This document shows positions 55,829 through 64,000 of a stretch of 64,000 bases of DNA, in pieces. Position numbers and translations under genes: made by a program. The stretch's first letter is position 1. Every line of letters begins with the position of its first letter. Source of the stretch: Siphonodentalium dalli (Eukaryota > Mollusca > Scaphopoda > Gadilida > Siphonodentaliidae); contig CP136061.1 of assembly GCA_032622095.1 (NCBI GenBank), forward strand, positions 11,051,287-11,115,286, given 5' to 3'. Under the pieces are notes generated by a model. The model was not told where the DNA came from, did not search any database, and saw only the letters and a list, made by a program, of their open reading frames with translations.

Positions 55829-56309
55829 CAGCCCTGGGAATTAGCCTAGGCAATAGGCAATGCCTAGGTAAAAGCAGAGGCAAAATCAGTTTGCCTAGGC
55901 AATTATATTGCCTAGGTAAAACAAGTTCATTGTGTTACTAAAATTGATTTGTGTCTATCAGAAATAGCACCTCTTTAGCCAAACTGACTTCCTTAAATCA
56001 CTCTTTACATACATGTATATTGTCCTAAAAATGTTTCCATGGCACTGGGCCATTAACTAGCTACCCATAAGGGCACTAGTTTTGGAGATGATTTGTGGAA
56101 TGTATATAATATATATATATATGATGAGTAGTGGCCTGGAAATGTTCTCCAAAATAACTAAGCATTTCAGGTTATTATTGAATCATATTGATTTGAGATG
56201 GCAATATTGTTGCAAAATTGCCTAGGTAAAATCTGTTTTTGCCTAGGCCGATTTCTTTCACCTAGGCAAAAATATTGCCTAGGCAAATTTTCCTTAATTC
56301 CCAGGGCTG
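55829..56309. mobile_element. TA-flanked TIR element rich in TTGCCTAGGCAA
   Basis: Starts CAGCCCTGGGAATTAGCCTA and ends with the complement (TTAATTCCCAGGGCTG). TA lies on both sides. The arms contain several CCTAGGCAA palindromes (TTGCCTAGGTAAAA, TTTGCCTAGGCAAT). Tc1/mariner-type ends. No transposase. Confidence 0.82.
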
Positions 56310-56377
56310 TATTATATATAAATATATCAAAGATATTATTTATCTCGCGGGTTGAATCAGATAAAATGGAACCACGC

Positions 56378-56744
56378 GTACCCTGCTGGACAAAACAAGT
56401 GTCCACTTAACCGCGGTGAAATGCAGCTACACCGCGGCTCCACCGGCTAACTACAGTTGGGTCGCTGTGTACTTGCCATTTGGCCATGGTGTAGTTGCCG
56501 CTGTGTACGTTCATTAAACTGAAAAAAGATGATACGAACCAGAAATCTAACCATGGTGTACATGCGGTCCGGCCGCAGTGTACCGGTAGTTGCCGTTCGC
56601 CCATGGTGTACCATACTTGCCGTTCGGCGCAGTGTACTTGCCATTCGGCCGCGGTGCTCAACTGCAGTTCCAAACTCTGACACCGCGGCCGAATGGCAAA
56701 TACACTGCGGTGACATTGGACACTTGTTTTGTCAAGCAGGGTAC
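56378..56744. mobile_element. TIR element with CCGCGGTG/CCATGGTGTA repeats
   Basis: CCCTGCTGGACAAAACAAGT, then GTCCAC, at the left is mirrored by TGGACACTTGTTTTGTCAAG, then CAGGG, at the right. The interior repeats TGTACTTGCCATTCGGCCGC and GCCCATGGTGTACC, so overlapping ORFs on both strands are artefacts. Confidence 0.75.
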
Positions 56745-57024
56745 ATAGTTTGGTTATCAGTGCGGTCGGTCGGTTTTTATAGATTGATTTTTTTTATTTA
56801 AAACCAATAAATGAACTTGGGTCGGGGGGTTTATAAGACGGTCGGTCGGGTTACGGGAAACACGCATCATTTTTGTTTTGGCCTTAGCGGAAACATACTA
56901 TCTTCTTTTTTTTGGCCTTACTAGTATCTCCCACATATCTGCAAAAATCCCGGAATGATTTTTGCGTGTTTTGATTGAGTGATTAACCTTAAGTTGGACG
57001 CCAGTGATTAAAGTACATAGTTGT

Positions 57025-57203
57025 GGTTGTTGTTGTTTTAGTTGTTGTTGTTGTTGTTGTGAATGGTGATGACGATGAAGCGATTATGATGTCGAACACA
57101 TGATAAGTGTTAACAAGAAGGGCGACGACGGCGATGATAATGATGATGATGATGAAGCTTATGATGATGACGATGATGATGGAACGCTAATGATGATTAT
57201 GTC

Positions 57204-57234
<31 letters not shown>

Positions 57235-57350
57235 TTCCAATGATAATGACGACGATGGTGATGACAATGATGACAACAACAACGAAGTCGACAACGACGA
57301 CGATGATAATGATGATGATGTTGATGAAGATGAAGATAGAGGTGACGATG
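57025..57350. repeat. GTT and GAT trinucleotide microsatellites
   Basis: GTTGTTGTTGTTGTTGTT at about 57040, then long (GATGAT)n interspersed with GAC over about 57065-57350. Opposite-strand Ser/His-rich ORFs are artefacts. Confidence 0.9.
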
Positions 57351-58102
57351 AAGACGTTTGGGAGGTCACATCTATTCTGTCCATCTTATGTATATATTTC
57401 GTTTTCTCAATATCCATTCATGTTATTTAATTGGATCAGAGAATAAAGCAATTCAACTGAGACTAATTAATTTTCACACTCATGAAAAGCCATGACAGTG
57501 GTTGTTATACATGCAGTATACGATACTTTACACATTGCTGTGAGAGTATAAACGGCCCATCGATACATGTAATACAGGTATTTTTGCGATATGTTTAGCA
57601 TTCGGTGTTAATACAATGTAGTCATGTCACCCCCAATAAATTGGGAATAAAATCTGAAAACCATTCTAATGAATATCTTTGGGTTTATAAAATTTTTAAT
57701 TCCAATTGTTTGTTCCAATAAACAATTGAAATTGAAAAAAATTCAAATGTCTTGTCTGAAATCCAAACATGACAAATGACTCCCAAAAAGATCTACCATT
57801 CAGTACTAATCATGTACTAGTAGTAACCTGATTGATGTTGAAAATGTTTAAAATCTATTACTAGTATAGACACAGCTGCATCAGGTCGGATCACAGTAAA
57901 AAAATATTTGGGTTGGGTGGTTTTGGTAGGGTCTGTCGAGTTACTGGAAACAAGTATAATTTGTGTAGGCCTAACCAACAGGGCAACAGATGATTTTTGT
58001 CGAGTTGAAGGCGACAAAATATCACCGCATGGTTAGGTCATGAGTGGATCAGTATAATCGAAACATGGATAATATTATGGAGTCTCAAGTATCAAAAATC
58101 AC

Positions 58103-58541
58103 CTTTTATATGAACACATGACGTATCAGCAGATGCTGTTTCGCTTTCATACTTGGGAATTTTCAACTTCAGTGGCTGTAGCTTTGGCTGACCAGTCAAT
58201 CCCACTGGAGAAGTATTTTGAGAGGCAACACTTTTCTGCTGAGGAGATGTTAGTGAATTCTTCTGTGGAGAACAACTTGTGTTGCTACCATCGGCATCAG
58301 AGTCACTGGCTCCTGAGAATCTTCTTTTCTTTGATAATTGATAGTCATACTCAACATATCCCGAACTAGACAGTCTACGGTAGTCATGTTGGACACGTTT
58401 TCGCTTTCCACTCTCAGGACTTTTCTGAGAATCTCCTGAAACTGCACTGGGGACTGAATCTCCAGTGCCACTGCCAGAAATACTTTTCTTTCCTGACGAA
58501 TTGCAGTCTGAATCTTTGACAGCACAAGATGGGCCTTGCAT
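58103..58541 (-). CDS. RSBN1: RSBN1/KDM9-like gene, coding exon 1 (start codon)
   Basis: ATG at 58541; donor ATAAAAG/GTGATT at 58102. Encodes residues 1-146 plus one base. The Ser-rich N-terminus (MQGPSCAVKDSDCNSSGKKS) leads to the conserved basic block GKRKRVQHDYRRLSSSGYVE then YDYQLSKKRRFS, the N-terminal signature of RSBN1 proteins and probably a nuclear localisation signal. A Pro/Ser linker with LQPLKLKIPKYESE follows. The single trailing G joins the AA that opens exon 2 to make Glu, giving VHIKEEEKERK. This start was chosen because it is the first Met upstream of the conserved block and lies 680 bp from the divergent SET start. Confidence 0.93.
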
Positions 58542-59221
58542 GATTACTCAAATATATTTTGCCTTCATTTCGTAGGATATAAATGTAACAGAATTATTAA
58601 TCGTGTTGCTGAATACCAAACTATATAATGAAATTTGAATGTGGTGTCAGTTTTCATTATTTCAAAAACCTGGGATAAGTCCACAAATTGAAGAAATGTC
58701 AGAAGAACAAACAGGGCATGTCATGACAATAATTAACAGTGTCATCGGTGTATTCAAAAATAATACAAATAAAACGTATCAACGAATATTCGGTTCATGT
58801 TCTACATAGGATGTTTCCGATGAATAAAACGCATTGTTTACATCTGTTGACATCAAAAATGCTGCATTTCGGCCATTTTCTTGGAGAAGGTTACCCGGAT
58901 GTTGTGATATCCCTGTGACTTTGTAAAACGCAATTTCATTGGTCAGTTACAGAAGGAACCCCCACAATGACCTCAATGTGGCCAATGGACGGTAAGGAAT
59001 TAAAACTTACAATGACGCGTTAAAATATTCTTAACGGCGATTTGGATTGGTTATCTCAATGGTGAAACACCACAGATTTGTTGTCATTCAACCAATCAAA
59101 ATGTCTTTGGCAAACGGGCATGGCTTTTTGAGATCAACGTGCGTCTTCGCGCAAAAGATTCTGCTGTTTGAAAATAGAAATCGTGTGTAAATGTGCTTAT
59201 TATACAACATATAGAAAGAAA
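58542..59221. promoter_or_regulatory. Divergent RSBN1/SET promoter region
   Basis: 680 bp separate the RSBN1 start codon (minus) from the SET start codon (plus). It contains four CCAAT boxes: ATTGG at 58938 and 59046, CCAAT at 58982 and 59092. Two of these are GATTGG/ACCAATCA, the NF-Y preferred form. No TATA box is seen close to either start. The arrangement is typical of bidirectional housekeeping promoters. Transcription start sites cannot be placed from sequence alone. Confidence 0.7.
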
Positions 59222-59491
59222 ATGTCGTCGGAAGCAGCACCTCCTGCTAAAATGCAGAAATTGGAAGCGGGTGACGGGATTAAGGAAGGTGAAGACGGCG
59301 TCGATTTTGATGCCGAGACACAAAAAGCTTTAGAAGACATTGATGCTTGCCAGAATGAGATAGACGCTCTGAACGAAAGAGCCAGTGAGGAGATTCTCAA
59401 AGTTGAACAGAAATATAACAAACTGCGCAAACCATTTTTCGACAAACGCAATGAAATGATAAAGAATATCCCAAACTTTTGGGTCACAACA
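59222..59491 (+). CDS. SET: SET / TAF-I (NAP-family histone chaperone), first coding exon
   Basis: ATG at 59222 in AAAATGTCG context; donor ACA/GTATCC at 59492, phase 0. The 90 residues are [20 protein letters not shown], an acidic stretch, then [60 protein letters not shown] and T. In SET/I2PP2A the long helix (dimerising coiled coil) carries [20 protein letters not shown] and the NAP domain continues [13 protein letters not shown]. Here the frame runs into intron right after WVTT. SET binds histones, inhibits PP2A and is part of the INHAT complex. An in-frame upstream Met (59168) would add 18 unconserved residues; the downstream one matches the family. Later exons are not visible; they lie in the gap or beyond the window. 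Confidence 0.93.
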
Positions 59492-60321
59492 GTATCCTTG
59501 ATTTTCACCATCGAGTATTGATAAAACATGTTCATGAATCATGATGAACAATGCGCTTCACCCTTAGAAAAATTGGCTTTGAAGTTGAACAGTCTTCATT
59601 CAGACTGTTCAGTTCTTGAAATTTAATTCCCATTGTTTACTGTTAGCTACCGGTAATCCTCCTATCATATTGGAGTATAATACATGGGTCATGACGAATT
59701 TAGAAATTGTTGATTTTTGTCTTTGTTTTGCAGATATATTCATGATCCTAGATGGGTTTTTTTTTTTTTTTTTTAAATATGTGTGCCAATTTGAGATTAT
59801 GTTACAACACGATAATATTTGATGTTTTATCACCTACAAACCCGAAAATAGTGTGCGTTTCGGCCTGAAAGAAATAAAAAACATGCTAGAAAATGCACTA
59901 CAAGATTACTCGTCGGCACTGGCGAAGTCAATGTCTGGATGTTTTTGCAAGGTGCCAACTATGAGTTATCTCGTGAGTCGTATCCACGTTTTGCTCATGT
60001 GCCAACTGTCACCCAGACCTGTGTAGGTTTATAGGCAAAAAAAAAAGACCTGTGTTTCTGGTGACCACAGGCCTTCTAAACAGTGATAATTGAGTGATAT
60101 TATGTACTTTTGAAGTAATTGGACCACTTAACTTACTATAAATGGACCAGGTATGCATCAAGAATTCTGTCCGAAATTTTGTCACATCGATCAAGAAAAT
60201 AGGTTAAAGTCGATTTTATCATACAATTTACCATTAAACTTTAAGGTTTTTACAGCCATTTTGAATTTTACATTTAAATCCATCGCCTTTGTTTGAGGAA
60301 TGTTTGCATAATTCAATTTGG

Positions 60322-60358
<37 letters not shown>

Positions 60359-60981
60359 CTTTGATTTTCACCGAATGTTCCCTCACAGACTACTAGATGG
60401 TAGCCTATTCTAAATGGACCAGTAGTCTTGTGGCCATTAGCCATGCAGGGGGGGGTGAAAAGGATGGTTGAGATTTAAAAATCCAAACATCTATTGGTAT
60501 AATGCCAGACAAATTTACACCCCGATTTATTTTCTTCTTAATTTAATTAGCAAGTAATTACTGGCAAGGGCACAGAAAACACGGATCGGACGATGGTGGA
60601 CGGCCCGATGCGAACACATTTTGAAAATTTGACAATCCTAGCATCTAGACTGGCCTCATGCTTTCCAGTTCGGGGAAAATTTCAACCTGACACTCACCCT
60701 TCTAGCTTTTTAAATTGCCAACTGATGGCCATTTCAATCCAGAATTTTGCAAAAGAAAGGGAAATATGCAAATGTTGGTCTAAAAACAACAAATTCGTCT
60801 CTAAGAAATTGTTGGCAAATCAAACTACGAGAACAATTTCAACCTAATTTTGGTGTGAATTTTCCAACTAATGTTGCACTAGGTTTGAATACAGTTTGGG
60901 TCGGTAAGACCCATGCATAACCACCCTGTCGGCACATCCCTGCTTGGCACCCCATGCTAAGAGCGCGGTCTTGCATTCACT
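59492..60981 (+). other. SET intron 1, no further exon recognised
   Basis: Contains an 18-19-base T run (59756-59774), a 34-base C run (60323-60356) and unique AT-rich DNA. The 84-codon ORF at 60593-60847 has no recognised domain. Nothing resembling the next SET exon was found. Confidence 0.5.
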
Positions 60982-61081
60982 NNNNNNNNNNNNNNNNNNN
61001 NNNNNNNNNNNNNNNNNNNNNNNNNNNNNNNNNNNNNNNNNNNNNNNNNNNNNNNNNNNNNNNNNNNNNNNNNNNNNNNNN
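60982..61081. other. Assembly gap (100 N)
   Basis: Exactly 100 unknown bases, the conventional placeholder for a gap of unknown length. Gene structure across it cannot be trusted. Confidence 0.99.
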
Positions 61082-61445
61082 GAAGAAATCCATATTCGAA
61101 CCTGATCTGTATTTTGTTGTGGTAAACTAACATACCGAATTTGGTTCAGTTCACTCGATTCAATCTAAAGTTATCATCCGGAAACCGCAAAAACACGTAA
61201 AATCTAAGTTGAACAAGGGGCATAACTCAGTCAAAAATTATGCGGACGAAACCTATATTCGAACTTGATCCTGTATTTTGGGTGTGGTAAACTAACATAC
61301 CAAATTTGGTTCAGTTCACTCGATTCAATCTAAAGTTATCATCCGGAAACCAAAAGCGGACGGACGGACGACGGACGGACGGCTCGACGGACGGACAACC
61401 CATTTACATAATACGACCGTTTTTTCAAACGGGGCGTATAATAAT
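61082..61445. repeat. Dispersed repeat with two tandem units and a GGAC tail
   Basis: Two copies (about 61083-61200 and 61243-61352) of ATATTCGAACCTGATC, GTGGTAAACTAACATACC and AAATTTGGTTCAGTTCACTC, then AATCTAAAGTTATCATCCGG. The tail is GGACGGACGGACGACGGACG, ending in TCAAACGGGGCGTATAATAA. Similar tails occur in many mollusc genomes. Confidence 0.7.
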
Positions 61446-62091
61446 GTTCTTTTCCAAATGAGGGTTTGCTTCCATGTTCAATGTGTTTATCTTATTAGCT
61501 TTGTCAGCCATCTGGGGCATTGGCCGTCAAACAGTAATCTATAATAAAGAGACACTGTTGTGCAGTCCATGCTTCCTATCATATTGAGGTGACCTGAATT
61601 GTTACCTGTATGTGACCTGACCCTCGACTCCACCCCGTCAGTTTCCAGTAATCATAGCTCAAAGTTCAAATTTAGAATTCATAACGACAAGAGAGATGTA
61701 TCTCATATACGTATTACGATAGTTGGATCTACATGTATGTACAATACATATCAATTCTTCAAAATATTGAACAAATGCTATTTTCGTGCGTTTTTGGACC
61801 AATAAAACACTGAAAACAGACACCAAAGTTTGCTTCTTGAGAAAATTAAAGAATAGGAGATATTTAAATTATCAGATATCCTTTTGTCTAATCTGTCGTC
61901 ATTGGCCCGCCTCTGTAATTAACGGACTAGACTAATATGATTCAGGAATTTATCGTAATGTTATAAATCGCTTCATTTCTAACTCAGTTTGGCATGGATT
62001 ATGTTGGTTTTTCTGGAGTCTGTACTAATATGTTTTGGTGTATTGTATATAATTCTAAGGATAATCTTAATTCATGTAAGCTTTCACAAAC
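61446..62091. other. No supported gene
   Basis: Unique AT-rich sequence. The 68- and 92-codon plus ORFs are chance; the latter's second half is the antisense of the TSR exon. Confidence 0.5.
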
Positions 62092-62262
62092 CTGGACATG
62101 CGGTCTCGTTGCAGGCGATAGCCCGAGTTAAACTTCCATCGCATGTGACTCCCCCATTGCTAGGTGCTGGATTACTACACTGCCGTCCTTGTGTTTTAGA
62201 TCCAGATCCGCAAGTAACGGAACATCTTCCCGAGTCACTCCATGTCGTCCAAGCACCGTCCA
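62092..62262 (-). CDS. Thrombospondin type-1 repeat (TSR) exon
   Basis: The acceptor TTCTGATTTTAAG ends at 62263 and the donor CCAG/GTTTGTG starts at 62091. The 171-nt exon is in symmetrical phase 1-1, the usual TSR module phase. It encodes one full TSR: VDGAWTTWSDSGRCSVTCGS, then GSKTQGRQCSNPAPSNGGVT and CDGSLTRAIACNETACPG. All six cysteines of a group-1 TSR are present, with the Trp ladder partly altered (W-x-x-W then Ser) and the CSVTCG motif intact. TSRs are extracellular and occur in hemicentins, ADAMTS proteins, semaphorin 5, thrombospondins and many invertebrate adhesion or immune proteins. The parent gene cannot be named from one module. It lies on the minus strand, opposite to SET. 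Confidence 0.9.
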
Positions 62263-62508
62263 CTTAAAATCAGAAAGAGATAAATGAAATTCCGTGAGAT
62301 ACGGACATTTGTTCGTCCACTCGAGACCTAACCGGAATATTACACGAGGGCCGACATTTCAGGTCAAGAGCGGCGACAAATCGAGCTCCTAATAATTGAA
62401 AATATCAGCCGAGCACTTTATGTCTAACTAGAAAGCCAGGAAAGCAACACGACATTGCTGAGAAATCGTTGTGCAACATGCGAAAGGAATATCCGAATGC
62501 ACACACAC

Positions 62509-62690
62509 CTGGACATTGCAGTCTCCGTAGACATCTCAAAAAATGTCACATCTATAGTTTAAAGTGGCGCTTCGAGTTCTCACACGAGGAAAGAAAAGTT
62601 GTTGTATTTGGCACCTACCAAAACCGGCGTCACACTGAGGATAGACCATGTGAGCTCGGACCCAGACATATCGCCAACGTAGAGTAAGTC
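62509..62690 (-). pseudogene. Possible decayed TSR exon
   Basis: The minus strand ends LRCLRRLQCPG at a donor-like CCAG/GTGTGTG, with plus-strand text CACCTGGACATTGCAGTCTC parallel to AACCTGGACATGCGGTCTCG of the TSR exon. Upstream, TGGTCTATCCTCAGTGTGAC then GCCGGTTTTGGTAGG resembles W-S-x-x-S-V-T-C-G-x-G-R, and VRTRSATL could be the next TSR segment. These pieces lie in different frames with a stop between them. It looks like a degenerate TSR module, but chance similarity is possible. Confidence 0.35.
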
Positions 62691-62819
62691 TCTCATCTGG
62701 GTATTATTCAGAGTTTGACTGCTCAACATAACCCAAACGCTGAGAAGGCAAATAATTCTGTTCAGCGTGTCGCTCACCAGTTTCAACCGAATTCTTACCT
62801 TTAACCAACCTAAAGATTC

Positions 62820-63700
62820 TTAAGCATATCGTTATTCCCATAGCGTTCTATAAGTGACTTCACTTAGTCGCGGTGAATCCGCCATTTGGTCTCCGGAGGT
62901 CAAAGTTAACAAGTAGCATCTGTTTTTAGCATACGGCTCCAGTCTGGGAATTCCCAAAATAAAATAGCAACATGTCGTTACCGAATCGCAGGTGCGAGAA
63001 CTTCATAAAACTAATTAAACACTCACCCTGGATACATACAATACGTAGGTTTCGCACAGTAGATGGATTGGATGTATCACGTATGTTTTTTAGTTATTTT
63101 TTTAACGCAAGAACTCGCTATTTATCAGTATCTTTACTTGCGGGAAGTTCGTTGACAAAAAAAGGGCGTCTGAATGTCTGCATCGTCACCAGATCCTAAC
63201 TCTATAGATGACATGGCCACAAAACACAAAATTCTTAAACACGTAGTTGCACTCAGAATAAATGAAATTAAGCCATAAAATGTTGATAAAAAATTCTCCC
63301 ACTCAGCTGTCGAATGTAAACAAATGGATGCTACTTCTCAACTTTGACCTTTTACCGGCTTTTACCGGTGGGTTGGATAAAAAGCTAGGAATCGGACCAT
63401 ATAGAACCATCAGCCATCTTGAAAATCGCGACCAGCAAAAAGGCTTATGGTTGTGAATCATGGTGGGGTTTGTAACATAAACAGTATACGGCGCTGGAAC
63501 GCGCTTACCGCATGTGTGTTAATATTTTACAGCGCATTCCGAAACGCAGTAATACAATATTATCCCTATCACTACTCGGACTTCTCCCTATTGTAGAGAT
63601 TGTCTCACTACACACGCGAGGTGAGTCAGAATGATCAGAGAGACGTTCTATCACTTCACTCCAAGGTAAACTCCGACATTCAGTCACTGTGGACACTTTG
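62820..63700. other. No supported gene
   Basis: Short ORFs only. Minus-strand text near 63050-63030 (YCAKPTYCMYPG next to GTGAGT) is suggestive of a small Cys-containing exon but has no acceptor in frame. Confidence 0.35.
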
Positions 63701-63705
63701 GCAGC

Positions 63706-63833
<128 letters not shown>

Positions 63834-64000
63834 AAGAACCTGAGTATTTTCCGATCCAAGATGGCCAATATTTTGACCAAAACAACTTATGACAATGACG
63901 CTCAATGCAACCAAACATATTCACATACCTTGCAAGTTTTATAGGTATCTGGAGTGTACATGTACATCTGAGTTTACACAGTTGGTTCGAAACACTGATT

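Noticed and set aside
57187-57446. Ser/His-rich and Met/Thr-rich ORFs
   Set aside because: Translation of GAT/GAC trinucleotide repeats.
63030-63080. Small Cys-containing exon on the minus strand (YCAKPTYCMYPG before GTGAGT)
   Set aside because: A stop lies about 12 codons upstream, no acceptor is in frame, and no domain is recognised.

Overview
This is eukaryotic, intron-rich, repeat-dense nuclear DNA, most likely from a marine invertebrate and probably a mollusc or another lophotrochozoan. That guess rests on the split metazoan genes, the very high load of minisatellites and foldback MITEs, and repeat tails made of GGAC-type tandem motifs; a deuterostome invertebrate is not excluded. No prokaryotic gene organisation is present, and no tRNA, rRNA or CRISPR locus was seen. 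A 100-base N block at 60982-61081 marks an assembly gap.

Three host genes can be supported. (1) A minus-strand RSBN1/KDM9-family gene (JmjC-like, putative H4K20me2 demethylase) runs from its start codon at 58541 to about 35847 or 34501. It has five coding exons whose splice phases all agree (58541-58103, 51837-50406, 43886-43719, 40420-40309, 36485-35847). A further 449-codon ORF follows in the +1 frame. (2) A plus-strand SET/TAF-I (NAP family) gene starts at 59222, divergently from RSBN1, across a 680-bp intergenic region with four CCAAT boxes; only its first coding exon (90 codons) is visible. (3) A minus-strand thrombospondin type-1 repeat exon lies at 62262-62092, with a possible decayed sister at 62.5-62.7 kb. 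Weaker coding candidates are a SANT/Myb-like N-terminus expanded by a 39-bp minisatellite (14530-13307), a LINE reverse-transcriptase tail (about 8800-8430) and two signal-peptide-like ORFs at 9.9-10.7 kb.

The remaining sequence is repeats. 0-9 kb: minisatellites, a composite 'AAGATGGCTGC' element, foldback elements and the LINE fragment. 9-13 kb: a tRNA-derived SINE, 125-bp repeats and a direct duplication. 13.3-16.5 kb: the 39/87-bp minisatellite ORF and a TIR element. 16.5-21 kb: foldbacks and several arrays. 22.4-34.5 kb: a MITE cluster holding piggyBac-type (TTAA), hAT-like (8-bp target duplication) and mariner-type (TA) foldback families, and a 1335-bp tandem duplication bounded by piggyBac-type MITEs. 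34.5-58.5 kb: the RSBN1 gene, whose introns carry long minisatellites. One 36-bp array is split by a 1.8-kb TIR element and another by a hAT-like MITE. There are also two partial duplicates of RSBN1 exons. 58.5-64 kb: the divergent promoter, the SET exon, the gap, the TSR exon and a CT microsatellite.

The genes do not form a pathway cluster, but RSBN1 and SET are both chromatin factors sharing one divergent promoter. I found no convincing previously undescribed system. The most unusual objects are the expanded SANT-like ORF that is open on both strands, the nested transposon/minisatellite structures, and the duplicated RSBN1 exon fragments.
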